Assembly (NCBI GenBank): GCA_007695205.1
Contig: REEF01000510.1
Span: 1-28,134, forward strand
Direction of reading: 5' to 3'
DNA: 28,134 nucleotides
Origin: Planctomycetaceae bacterium
Lineage (GTDB): Bacteria; Planctomycetota; Planctomycetia; Pirellulales; Pirellulaceae
Under the pieces are notes generated by a model that saw only the letters and a list, made by a program, of their open reading frames with translations, was not told the origin of the DNA and did not search any database. This document shows positions 7,404-14,943 of this stretch, piece by piece. Each line of letters opens with the position of its first letter. Within the stretch, counting starts at the first letter, position 1. The position numbers and the translations under genes were made by a program.

Positions 7404-10025
7404 TCACGTCTGGTCGGTTGTGTAGCACAGGAGATTTTGGCGGTGGGTGTCGGCATGCAGCTCCAGACGCCGTGAATCATCCTGCGACCAGGGGACATCG
7501 ATCACTCGCAGGACAGACGCCCAGGGTTCGGCTTCCGGAATCAAATCGGTCAGTCGATTCGGGCAGGATTCGAAAAACTCGAAATTGCAATCGTCTTGCG
7601 GGCGACTGGGAAACACCGCCACGTACAAGATATCCATCTCGACCAGATCGTTGAAGAAGTGCGTCCCCAGCGATACATCGGGCACCAAGTCCTCCCGCAT
7701 CGCCACCACCTCGCACAGCACCGAAGCGCGATCGATCTCGTGAAAGCTGACGGGGATCCCCAACGACGGAGATTGCGTGCCCCAGCGGCCCGGACCGATC
7801 AGCATGACCGTTTCCGGAGCCGGCGATTCCTTCGGATGCATGACGCGGCCGATCATTCGAGCCAACGCGTACCGGTCGCCCATCGGCAACTGGCCGTACA
7901 AAGACGGCACGATGTACACGACCCGATCGATGCTCACCGACCGGCTGCGGCCGATGATGGCCGAACTGGCTTGCAGCACCCGATCCTGCTCGGGAACGTG
8001 ACTGGCCAGCTCCGACAGCGTAGCGTCGGCCAGGATAGGCAACGGGCGGCATTGGACCAGATTGATCCGGTACCCGGCTTTGGGGAACGCGTTGGCCGTG
8101 AATTCGACATCCACCGGGCATCCATACGACGCTTGCAGGATGCTCATCATCTGCCGCATGTCCGGGACGAAGGGTGTTTCGGTCAACAGTTCGTCGAACG
8201 TCAGGACCGACGTGGCATGTGGGGCCAGTCCCCGAGCTTCGGGGCGTCGTGCCAGTTCTTCGTCGGGCGAGGCGAACAGATGGAGCGGCAAATCCTGACA
8301 CTGGGAGACCAGGTCGACGAACTGGTAGGCGGTCAACTGGTTGGCCTCCAGGTCGATCACATCGACCTTGCGTTGCGAGTGCTGGCGGACCTGTTCGAAC
8401 CCCGTTTCGGGACGCCGCTCGGGCGCATTGAGCGCCACGATCCGCGTGTAGTCATCATCAGCCCGATCGACCGCGCGCGTCCCCAGCCCGAACACCAGCC
8501 GCAACATCCCGGCTTCGGGATCGATGTATTGGCTCCATACATACGGGTTGCGCGAATAGGCCACGCCGGCGACATGAGGAAAGAACGAATGACCGTAGCG
8601 CGAACCGGAGACTCGCTGGACCAGCAGCGACATCTGCTCATCCTGCTCCAGCAAGCCGCGTTGGGCGCGGTAGCGGAGCGCTTTTTCGCTCATCGTACTG
8701 GCGTAGATCGTTCGCACGGCGGCCAGGAAATCGGCCAATCGCTTCTGGTGCGACCCCTGATTCGCACAGAACACGCTTTCGTATTTTCCCGAGAACGCAT
8801 TCCCGTAGTTGTCCTCCAGCAAGCTGCTGGAGCGGACGATGATCGGCGATTGCCCGAAGTAGGCCAGCATCTCTGCGAATTCGTCTTCGATGTACTTGGG
8901 AAACGGTCCCATGATGATCCGGCGGCGGACCTCTTGCAGCCCGTCCAGGAAGGTGGCGGCGTCGCGCTGTTTCTGCCGCATCCACCAGCAACCGTTTTCG
9001 ACCAGGAACGAGTAAAACACGTCGGAACCGATATGGAACGAATCGTGGGGTTCCAGGAGGTTGGCCCAGCGATCATCGGCTTTCTTCAGCATGGCGCGGG
9101 CCAGCAGCATCCCGATCGCTTTGCCGCCGATCAATCCCGTGCCCACCACCCGTTTCCCGATGCGCAGCACATCCTCCAGCGTCAGGTATTTCTCCGCCAG
9201 ATTCAGGATGCGCGGATCGTGCGAGACCATCATCCGCAGCACCGTCTTCAGCGCCGTGCGAGCCTCGTCGGTCGATCGTTTTCCTTGCTTGACGGCGTCC
9301 CACGTATCGGCCGCTTGCGACAGACTGCGGTTCCAGATCCCTTCTCGCAACCGCTCGAAATCCGAGCCGGACCAGGGCATGGACGTCAGGATCTCGGCGG
9401 TCGTGGAACTCTCCGTCACCGGCGAAAAGCCATCGGGTTCCCAAGCATGCAGCATGAACATGGTCGGCGAATAACGATGTTCGACCTTGTTCGGATACAA
9501 GTAGATCTGCTCCCGATGCCGATGCACATCCAGCACCACCTGAGCCGTGTCGGTGATCGGCGTCAGGGCATGGAACGAATGGCAGCCTCGCTGGATCGGG
9601 AAATAGGCCAGCGATTCGATATCGTAGACGTAGGGGCAGGTTAAGCGGAAGAAATTGCCCAGCATACGATCGCTGTACCAGGTCTCGGCCAACTTGGTCA
9701 GCGAATCGAAAACGAAGTAGGCAAAGCGGCCCGATTCGTGCAGCACCTGGTGCACCGCCATGATGAACTGCTCGAACCCCTGGTCCGGCCGCAACTCGCA
9801 GACGCGGACCGGCAGCGCCGACGGAACCAGCGGTGCATGATCTGCGAAGCGAAAGTAGACCACGTTGCGCCCCTCGTCCAACCCCCGTTGGCAATAGGGG
9901 GGAACGAAGGGCGCCAAGTCCTCGATGTTATCGAACTGCCAGACCAGATTGTCGCCCGGAATCAACCCTCGCAGCAACCGGTCCAGATCCGGCAACCCCG
10001 TGCCGACTTGAGAATCCATGGCCAT
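7404..10025 (-). CDS. PEP/pyruvate-binding domain protein with degenerate KaiC-like N-terminus
   Basis: 873 aa. Residues 1-180 resemble a KaiC/RadA-type ATPase: the opening GTGLPDLDRLLRGLIPGD matches the family's entry motif, and FAYFVFDSLT resembles its Walker B strand. The expected Walker A loop (GxGKT) is missing; the chain reads NLVWQFDNIEDL instead. From about 285 to 560 lies a PEP-synthase/PPDK N-terminal ATP-grasp region: GTGLIGGKAIGM, VRSSSLLEDNYGNAFSGKY (397-415) and FGLGTRAVD (512-520). No phospho-His swivelling domain or TIM-barrel PEP domain follows, so it is not a complete PEP synthase. The C-terminal 200 residues contain LIGPGRWG and LGTHFFND. GGAG lies 8 nt before the ATG at 10025. 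The start is 17 bp after gdhA's stop, so both are probably on one transcript. Function unknown; a link to energy or carbon-nitrogen status is inference. Confidence 0.82.
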   Translation of the reverse strand: MAMDSQVGTGLPDLDRLLRGLIPGDNLVWQFDNIEDLAPFVPPYCQRGLDEGRNVVYFRFADHAPLVPSALPVRVCELRPDQGFEQFIMAVHQVLHESGRFAYFVFDSLTKLAETWYSDRMLGNFFRLTCPYVYDIESLAYFPIQRGCHSFHALTPITDTAQVVLDVHRHREQIYLYPNKVEHRYSPTMFMLHAWEPDGFSPVTESSTTAEILTSMPWSGSDFERLREGIWNRSLSQAADTWDAVKQGKRSTDEARTALKTVLRMMVSHDPRILNLAEKYLTLEDVLRIGKRVVGTGLIGGKAIGMLLARAMLKKADDRWANLLEPHDSFHIGSDVFYSFLVENGCWWMRQKQRDAATFLDGLQEVRRRIIMGPFPKYIEDEFAEMLAYFGQSPIIVRSSSLLEDNYGNAFSGKYESVFCANQGSHQKRLADFLAAVRTIYASTMSEKALRYRAQRGLLEQDEQMSLLVQRVSGSRYGHSFFPHVAGVAYSRNPYVWSQYIDPEAGMLRLVFGLGTRAVDRADDDYTRIVALNAPERRPETGFEQVRQHSQRKVDVIDLEANQLTAYQFVDLVSQCQDLPLHLFASPDEELARRPEARGLAPHATSVLTFDELLTETPFVPDMRQMMSILQASYGCPVDVEFTANAFPKAGYRINLVQCRPLPILADATLSELASHVPEQDRVLQASSAIIGRSRSVSIDRVVYIVPSLYGQLPMGDRYALARMIGRVMHPKESPAPETVMLIGPGRWGTQSPSLGIPVSFHEIDRASVLCEVVAMREDLVPDVSLGTHFFNDLVEMDILYVAVFPSRPQDDCNFEFFESCPNRLTDLIPEAEPWASVLRVIDVPWSQDDSRRLELHADTHRQNLLCYTTDQT

Positions 10026-10042
10026 CGCCTACGCTCCGTCAG

Positions 10043-11416
10043 CTAGATAATGCCTTGAGACAGCATGGCGTCCGCCACTTTGACGAACCCAGCCATATTG
10101 GCGCCGCGCACGTAATTCACAAAAGTGCCTTGGTCGCCGTACTGGACACAGTTCGCGTGGATCGCCCGCATGATCTCCTGCAGCTTTTCGTCCACCACTT
10201 CGCGCGTCCACGAAGTCAACCCCGCATTCTGACTCATTTCCAGTCCGGACGTTGCCACGCCGCCAGCGTTGGCTGCTTTGCCCGGACCGTACAGGATCTG
10301 GGCTTCCAGGAACACATCGACGCCTGCGGGAACCGTGGGCATGTTGGCGCCCTCGGAAACGCAGACACAGCCGTTGTTGACCAGATCCCGAGCGTCCTGC
10401 TCTTCGATCTCGTTCTGTGTCGCGCTGGGAAACGCCAGATCGCACGGCACGCTCCAAGGTCCCTGCTCGGGCAGGTACTCCGAACCTTTGAATTTTTCCA
10501 CGTATTCACTGATCCGACCGCGACGGATGTTCTTCAGTTCCAGCACCCATTGCAGTTTCTCGTTATCGATCCCCGCCTTGTCCACGATCGTCCCGTTGGA
10601 ATCGGACAGCGTGATCACCTTGGCACCCAGCTCGTTCAGTTTTTCGGTTGTGTACTGAGCCACGTTGCCCGACCCGGAAACGGTCGCCGTTTTGCCACGG
10701 ACGCTCTCGCCGCGTGTGGCCAGCATTTCCTGAGCGAAATACACCGCGCCGTACCCGGTCGCTTCGGGACGCAGCAGCGACCCGCCGTATTCCAGGCCCT
10801 TGCCGGTCAGCACCCCGCAGAACCGATTAGCCAACTTGCGATACTGTCCGAACATGAACCCGATCTCACGCCCTCCGACACCAATATCCCCTGCCGGGAC
10901 ATCGGTATCCGGCCCAATATGCCGATACAGTTCGCTCATAAACGACTGGCAAAACCGCATCACTTCACCGTCGCTTTTGCCTTTGGGATCGAAATCCGAT
11001 CCGCCCTTTCCGCCGCCCATTGGCAAGGTCGTCAGGCTGTTCTTGTACACCTGTTCAAACGCCAGGAACTTCAGCACGCCCAGTGTCACCGTGGGGTGAA
11101 ACCGCAACCCGCCTTTGTAGGGGCCGATGGCGCTATTCATTTCCACGCGAAAACCCCGATTGACCTGCACTTCGCCCCGATCGTCCACCCAGGGCACCCG
11201 GAACATGATCACTCGTTCCGGCTCGACCATTCGCTCTAAGACCCTGGTTTTGCGGTAAACGGGGGTCGCCTCGACCAACGGCATCACCGATTCGACCACC
11301 TCCTGCACCGCCTGGTGGAATTCGAATTCGCCCGGATTCTTGTTCACCACCTGCTCCATGAACGCCGCCACGCGAGCAGACCGTCCGCCATCCTTATCGA
11401 AAACTCCGTGTTGCAT
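10043..11416 (-). CDS. gdhA: NADP-type glutamate dehydrogenase
   Basis: 457 aa from the ATG at 11416, close to the 447 aa of the E. coli enzyme. It catalyses reductive amination of 2-oxoglutarate with ammonia to glutamate in the cytoplasm. Near-identical family blocks are visible: RMVEPERVIMFRVPWVDD, SAIGPYKGGLRFHP, LPMGGGKGGSDFDPKGK (with the catalytic Lys), DTDVPAGDIGVGGREIGFM, SGSGNVAQYT (dinucleotide loop) and AANAGGVATSGLEMSQN. A longer frame from a GTG at 11488 exists, but TGAGGAG lies about 10 nt before 11416 and the extra 24 residues have no counterpart in the family. First gene of an operon with the PEP-binding-domain gene. It diverges from the nrpR homologue, which suggests regulation by nitrogen supply. 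Confidence 0.97.
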   Translation of the reverse strand: MQHGVFDKDGGRSARVAAFMEQVVNKNPGEFEFHQAVQEVVESVMPLVEATPVYRKTRVLERMVEPERVIMFRVPWVDDRGEVQVNRGFRVEMNSAIGPYKGGLRFHPTVTLGVLKFLAFEQVYKNSLTTLPMGGGKGGSDFDPKGKSDGEVMRFCQSFMSELYRHIGPDTDVPAGDIGVGGREIGFMFGQYRKLANRFCGVLTGKGLEYGGSLLRPEATGYGAVYFAQEMLATRGESVRGKTATVSGSGNVAQYTTEKLNELGAKVITLSDSNGTIVDKAGIDNEKLQWVLELKNIRRGRISEYVEKFKGSEYLPEQGPWSVPCDLAFPSATQNEIEEQDARDLVNNGCVCVSEGANMPTVPAGVDVFLEAQILYGPGKAANAGGVATSGLEMSQNAGLTSWTREVVDEKLQEIMRAIHANCVQYGDQGTFVNYVRGANMAGFVKVADAMLSQGII

Positions 11417-11425
11417 TGCAGTAAA

Positions 11426-11433
11426 GCTCCTCA
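11426..11433 (-). promoter_or_regulatory. Ribosome binding site deciding the gdhA start
   Basis: Minus-strand TGAGGAGC about 10 nt before the ATG at 11416. It argues against the GTG start 72 bp further upstream. Confidence 0.55.
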
Positions 11434-11493
11434 AGCCATGAAAATAAGATTGGTCTTGTTGCGGCATCTCTCTGCCGATCATCGGCACCGCGT

Positions 11494-11522
11494 ACTATAC
11501 TAATTTCCGCCTTCGCGGAAAA
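11494..11522 (-). promoter_or_regulatory. Possible gdhA promoter
   Basis: On the minus strand TATAGT (11494-11499) matches five of six bases of a -10 box. At 17 bp spacing the -35 position (11517-11522) reads TTTTCC, a poor match. The weak -35 would fit a regulated promoter, and the 7-bp palindrome at 11504-11521 lies exactly in the spacer and -35. This is a pattern match only. Confidence 0.3.
11504..11521. promoter_or_regulatory. Candidate operator palindrome TTTCCGC-N4-GCGGAAA
   Basis: TTTCCGC at 11504-11510 and GCGGAAA at 11515-11521 are perfect inverted repeats separated by CTTC. The site lies in the divergent region between gdhA and the nrpR homologue, just downstream (in transcription sense of gdhA) of the -35 position. 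Methanogen NrpR binds GGAA-N6-TTCC palindromes; this site has the same GGAA/TTCC half-site letters in the opposite order, so it is related in composition but not the same operator. Assignment as the NrpR site is inference. Confidence 0.4.
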
Positions 11523-11708
11523 GAGTTGCAGAGGAAAATGGCGAATAATTGCAAAAAATGAGGAAAACAGGGCTCACTAACGAGTCGAACACAGCCGCTG
11601 GCTAGTATGATCCGGTACTATCAAGTACGATCTTGCGGAATAAATGCCGCAGGACGGGGAACATTTGGGGTTGGACTGGCCGACGTAATCATTCGGGTCT
11701 GCGAAAAA

Positions 11709-12740
11709 ATGGATAAAAAGGACCGCAATCGAACCGCGATTTTGCAGGCCATGAGCAAGATGGCTGGGCCAGCGAGTGCCGGGCGTCTGGTGGAATATCT
11801 GGCCGCCGCCGGGCAGCAGCTTGGCGAGCGAACGGTGCGGTTGTACCTGCAGCGATTGGATGACGAGGGGTTGATCGAAGCTCGGGGCCGACGAAGGGCA
11901 ATCAATGAGAAGGGGTTGGCCGAGTTGCGAGCCGCACAGGTGCTGCAGCGGGTGGGCTGTTTGGCAGCCCAGATCGACAAGCTGACGTTCGACATGACGT
12001 TCGATTTGCAGGCGTGCCAGGGTACCGTTGTCGTCAATTTGACGATACTATCCCCCGAACAACTGGTGGTCCATGCGGATCGGATCGCGGCCGTTTTCGA
12101 ACGTCGTTGCGCCATGGGTCAGTTGTTGGCCGTGCTGGAGCCGGGCGAGGTGCTAGGCGAGCAGGTGATCCCGGCGGGAATGCTGGGCTTCTGCACGGTT
12201 TGCTCCATCACGTTGAACGGGGTGCTGCTGAAGCATGGGATCCCCAGCACATCGCGATTCGGCGGGTTATTGGAATTACGTGATGGTCGCCCGCTACGTT
12301 TTGTGGAGGTCATTCATTACGAGAGTTCGACGCTCGATCCGTTGGAGGTCTTCATCCGCAGCGGGATGACGGATTGTTCCGGGGTGATCCGCGACGGCTG
12401 CGGATTGATTGGCGCGGGATTTCGCGAGATCCCGGAAAACAGCCGAGACTTGGTCGTGGCGTTGGCCGAGCGGGTTTCGGCGATCGGTCTGGGTGGTTTT
12501 CTCGAGATCGGTTGGCCGGAGCAGCCGGTGCTGGGATTTCCGGTTGCGCCAGGAAGAGTTGGCGTGGTGCTTGCCGGTGGATTGAATCCGGTTGCCATCC
12601 TCGAAGAGCATGTCAGCCGTCTGAACTGTCAGGCGTTAGCAGGTTTATTGGAATACGATCGTTTGGTTCCTTACCAGCAACTTCCCCATCTACTTCGAGG
12701 TGGTGCAGGTCATTCTCGAAACATGGCGCTGACCGATTGA
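11709..12740 (+). CDS. nrpR: NrpR-family transcriptional regulator (winged helix + DUF128 domain)
   Basis: 343 aa from the ATG at 11709. The frame is open to 11607, but the family's start (winged helix) begins just after MDKKDRNRTAIL, and no good ribosome site was seen for either start. Residues 5-75 form a winged helix with GERTVRLYLQRLDDEGLI, the block of the NrpR helix-turn-helix. Residues 90-325 form one NrpR/DUF128 domain: TVCSITLNGVLLKHGIPS, SRFGGLLEL, YESSTLDPLEVFIRSGMTD, GLIGAGFREIP, and GRVGVVLAGGLNPVAILEE. Methanogen NrpR represses nitrogen genes and is released by 2-oxoglutarate; many archaeal forms carry two such domains, here one. Position divergent from gdhA strongly suggests control of glutamate synthesis. 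Its last 31 bp overlap the convergent prs gene. Confidence 0.88.
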   Translation: MDKKDRNRTAILQAMSKMAGPASAGRLVEYLAAAGQQLGERTVRLYLQRLDDEGLIEARGRRRAINEKGLAELRAAQVLQRVGCLAAQIDKLTFDMTFDLQACQGTVVVNLTILSPEQLVVHADRIAAVFERRCAMGQLLAVLEPGEVLGEQVIPAGMLGFCTVCSITLNGVLLKHGIPSTSRFGGLLELRDGRPLRFVEVIHYESSTLDPLEVFIRSGMTDCSGVIRDGCGLIGAGFREIPENSRDLVVALAERVSAIGLGGFLEIGWPEQPVLGFPVAPGRVGVVLAGGLNPVAILEEHVSRLNCQALAGLLEYDRLVPYQQLPHLLRGGAGHSRNMALTD

Positions 12741-13657
12741 TCGTGGTGAATTCGCCGCAGCGCTTCGGCCAGCAGTGGTGCGACGCTCAGCACCTTGACC
12801 TGGGGGATCAATTGGTCGTTGGTCAAGGGGATGCTGTCGGTCACCACGACTTGATCGATCGGGGCCTGCTGGATGTTCTCGATCGCCTTGCCGCAAAAAA
12901 CACCATGGGTTGCGGCGACGTAAACCTGCCGCGCGCCGGCTTCGCGGACCAATCTGGCGGCTCCGCAGATCGAGCCCCCGGTGCTGATCAGATCGTCGAA
13001 TATCACGGCGACGCGGCCTTCGATAGGACCGCCGATCAAATTTTCCTGCTGGGTTTCGACGGCGCTGCAGCGACGTTTATCGATGATCGCCAACGTCCCC
13101 CCCAGCCGCTTGGAGTGGCCGATCGCTCGTTTGATGCTCCCTTCGTCCGGGCTGACCACGACCAATTCTTCAGGTTGCAGGCCCATTTCTTGAAAATACG
13201 CGTTCAGCACCGGAGCGGCATACAGGTGGTCCACAGGAACATCGAAAAAACCTTGGATCTGCGCCGCGTGCAGATCCATCGTCAAGACTCGGTCCGCGCC
13301 GGCACGCGTGATCATATTGGCGACTAATTTCGCCGTAATCGGAACCCGGCCCTCGTCCTTTCGGTCCTGTCTCGCATACCCGAAATAAGGAATCACGGCG
13401 GTGATCCGAGTCGCGCTGGCACGCTGGCAACTATCGATCATGATCAGCAGTTGCATCAGCGTATCATTCACCGGCGGGCATGTCGGTTGGATCAGGAACA
13501 CATCGCGGCCCCGAACATCTTCTTCGATTTTGCAGTAGGCCTCGGTGTCCGGAAACGTTCCGAGCGAGACACGTCCCATTTCCAGGTGCAGGTGTTCGCA
13601 AATCGCCTGGGCCAGAGCCGGATTCGCTTGGCCGCTGAATATCTTCAACTCACGCAT
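12710..13657 (-). CDS. prs: Ribose-phosphate pyrophosphokinase (PRPP synthetase)
   Basis: 315 aa, the usual length. It makes 5-phosphoribosyl 1-diphosphate from ribose 5-phosphate and ATP for nucleotide, His and Trp synthesis. Family blocks: FPDTEAYCKIEEDVRGRDVFLIQ, IPYFGYARQDRK (ATP loop), VLTMDLHAAQIQGFFDVPVDHL, VVVSPDEGSIKRA, and the PRPP-binding motif VAVIFDDLISTGGSI near 215-230. The start ATG abuts the stop of the glmU-like gene with no spacing (TAG then ATG), with GAGGA inside the upstream gene serving as ribosome site, so translation is probably coupled. The gene order glmU-prs is the one known from Bacillus. The 3' end overlaps nrpR by 31 bp tail to tail. Confidence 0.96.
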   Translation of the reverse strand: MRELKIFSGQANPALAQAICEHLHLEMGRVSLGTFPDTEAYCKIEEDVRGRDVFLIQPTCPPVNDTLMQLLIMIDSCQRASATRITAVIPYFGYARQDRKDEGRVPITAKLVANMITRAGADRVLTMDLHAAQIQGFFDVPVDHLYAAPVLNAYFQEMGLQPEELVVVSPDEGSIKRAIGHSKRLGGTLAIIDKRRCSAVETQQENLIGGPIEGRVAVIFDDLISTGGSICGAARLVREAGARQVYVAATHGVFCGKAIENIQQAPIDQVVVTDSIPLTNDQLIPQVKVLSVAPLLAEALRRIHHDQSVSAMFRE

Positions 13658-14401
13658 CTAGAACCCCAATCCTCTCAGTTCGTCCTCGACCACCGCCAGT
13701 TCTTCCAGCGTATTGACGCTCAATGCTTCACACGGTCGCAGCACGGCCAACGCGCGCACGTCCTTGCCCTCGGCCCGCAAGATGCCCGGGCAATCCGTCA
13801 AGTAATACTCCTGCTGGCGATTATCGGTACCCAATTTCTTCAGCGACTCGATCAGGTCGGGGCCGTGAAACACATAGGTGCTCATGTTCACCTCCGTGAT
13901 CTCCAACTGCTCGGGCGTCGCATCCTTCTGCTCGACAATCCCCAAGAACTGACCCGAGTCATCTCGCACAATCCGGCCCAAGCCGTCGGGTTCCGGCTTG
14001 TGCAATGTTCCCAGGATGCACGCAGGATGTCCCGATCGATACTCGTCCAACAATTGCCGGACCGAATCGGCTTGAATCAGCGGCGAATCTCCCGTCACGA
14101 CCAACACGGGGCCAACATGACCCGCCAAGTGATCGCAGCACACACTCACCGCATGCCCCGTCCCCAATTGCTCGGTCTGCTCTACAAATTCCACTCCCGA
14201 TCGTTGGGCCAGCGCCCGGCGTACGTCTTGTCCGCGATAACCGACCACCACGAGGATGCGACCGATGCCCGCATCTTTCAGGACGTCGACCACATAGTCA
14301 ATCAGGGGGCGCCCGAGTGCTTCGCAAAGCACCTTGGGACGGTCGGATTTCATCCTGGTGCCTTTACCAGCGGCGAGCACGACAGCCACAGGGTCGCTCA
14401 T
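13658..14401 (-). CDS. glmU: GlmU-type N-acetylglucosamine-1-phosphate uridylyltransferase domain, stand-alone
   Basis: 247 aa, about half the length of bifunctional GlmU (about 456 aa). The N-terminal LAAGKGTRMKSDRPKVL is the nucleotidyltransferase signature; QTEQLGTGHAV, VVTGDSPLI (metal Asp), LGRIVRD, IVEQKDA, EVNMSTYVF and DNRQQEYYLTD all match the GlmU pyrophosphorylase domain. The left-handed beta-helix acetyltransferase domain is absent: the frame ends at TAG and the next gene, prs, begins at once. The expected reaction is UTP plus GlcNAc-1-P to UDP-GlcNAc; the acetylation of GlcN-1-P must be done by another protein. GAGGGG lies about 9 nt before the ATG at 14401. A different sugar-phosphate substrate is possible. 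Confidence 0.85.
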   Translation of the reverse strand: MSDPVAVVLAAGKGTRMKSDRPKVLCEALGRPLIDYVVDVLKDAGIGRILVVVGYRGQDVRRALAQRSGVEFVEQTEQLGTGHAVSVCCDHLAGHVGPVLVVTGDSPLIQADSVRQLLDEYRSGHPACILGTLHKPEPDGLGRIVRDDSGQFLGIVEQKDATPEQLEITEVNMSTYVFHGPDLIESLKKLGTDNRQQEYYLTDCPGILRAEGKDVRALAVLRPCEALSVNTLEELAVVEDELRGLGF

Positions 14402-14519
14402 TGAAGAAAACCCCTCGATCTATTGGGTGGATATGAAGGAGAAAGCCAATGCTCCCATCTTGTCATCAACAGGCCTCTGCTTCCAGGGGACCGCAGGACA
14501 TTTTTCTCAGGCAGGTGTC

Positions 14520-14549
14520 TGGACAGATCGACTAACGATCGTCTACACT
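14520..14549 (+). promoter_or_regulatory. Possible rpsU promoter
   Basis: TGGACA at 14520-14525 (five of six bases of a -35 box), 18-bp spacer, TACACT at 14544-14549 (four of six of a -10 box). It is about 80 bp before the rpsU start. The spacer contains the dyad GATCG-N5-CGATC. Pattern match only. Confidence 0.35.
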
Positions 14550-14620
14550 TGTGAGTTGGTTGGCTTTGTGTCGAGACCCCGATTTCGGTGATGCCTATGT
14601 GTTTTTCCACCAAGCTGTTT

Positions 14621-14626
14621 GAGGAG
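14621..14626 (+). promoter_or_regulatory. Ribosome binding site of rpsU
   Basis: GAGGAG lies 5 nt before the ATG at 14632. This fixes the start MVKLVV and excludes the GTG at 14626, which overlaps the site. Confidence 0.6.
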
Positions 14627-14631
14627 TGATA

Positions 14632-14829
14632 ATGGTCAAGTTGGTCGTGCGCGACAAAGAATCGATCCAAGAGGCAGTACGCCGTTTCCGAAAGTTGGTC
14701 GAACGGAGCGGCATCAAGAAGGAAATGCGGCGCCGCGAGCATTATGAGAAGCCCAGCGAAATCAAGCGTCGTGCTCGCCTGCGTGCCGAACGTCGTGCTC
14801 GAAGAACACGCCTTCTGGCTGGTGCATAA
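14632..14829 (+). CDS. rpsU: Small ribosomal subunit protein bS21
   Basis: 65 aa, normal for bS21. It begins VKLVVRDKESIQEAVRRFRKLVERSGI, then a very basic helical tail with EMRRREHYEKPSEIKRRAR, the family's hallmark. It joins the 30S subunit near the 3' end of 16S rRNA. The ATG at 14632 is chosen from the GAGGAG 5 nt upstream. It is followed after 15-20 bp by the second copy of the long palindromic repeat, whose stem may act as its transcription end. It is a monocistronic-looking gene divergent from glmU. Confidence 0.95.
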   Translation: MVKLVVRDKESIQEAVRRFRKLVERSGIKKEMRRREHYEKPSEIKRRARLRAERRARRTRLLAGA

Positions 14830-14844
14830 CCACATCTGAGGCGT

Positions 14845-14943
14845 GGTGTCAGAAAAGGAGTCTGACCCTTTGGAGGGCACGCTGAAGACTCGGGAAATAC
14901 GGTGTGCCCGGAGAGCGTCAGTCCCCTTTTCTGACAGAGCCTA
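14845..14943. repeat. Long palindromic repeat element, copy 2
   Basis: Arms GTCAGAAAAGGAGTCTGAC at 14848-14866 and 14917-14935 pair with two mismatches over 19 nt, and the inner GGGCAC/GTGCCC stem of copy 1 is kept. The centre, from CTGACCCTTTGGAGGGCAC through ACGGTGTGCCC, is almost identical to copy 1 at 1485-1582. Both lie outside genes, here between rpsU and rfbB. Differences sit partly at paired positions, which would be expected if the folded form matters, though several break pairs. Confidence 0.8.

Larger units (their letters stand above)
11417..11708. other. Divergent gdhA-nrpR control region
   Basis: About 290 bp between the two chosen starts. Besides the operator-like palindrome it holds a direct repeat GAGGAAAA (starting at 11531 and 11560, 29 bp apart), a small palindrome GTACT-ATCA-AGTAC at 11615-11628, and TGCGG-N8-CCGCA at 11634-11651. 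The cluster of small dyads suggests protein binding, but none matches an operator I can name. An open frame extends nrpR upstream to 11607 through part of this region. Confidence 0.4.
14402..14631. other. Divergent glmU-rpsU intergenic region
   Basis: 230 bp that must hold promoters in both directions. A plus-strand promoter candidate at 14520-14549 is listed separately; within its spacer lies a small dyad GATCG-ACTAA-CGATC (14526-14540). No other structure was recognised. Confidence 0.4.

Noticed and set aside
7596..9644. 682-aa open frame on the plus strand
   Set aside because: Antisense to the PEP-binding-domain gene, His/Arg/Gln-rich composition with no domain; the opposite frame shows clear family motifs.
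9833..11239. 468-aa open frame on the plus strand
   Set aside because: Antisense mainly to gdhA, which is unmistakable; no ribosome site or domain.
11607..11708. N-terminal extension of the NrpR homologue
   Set aside because: The extra 34 residues match nothing in the family and lie in the control region; the winged helix begins only after the ATG at 11709.
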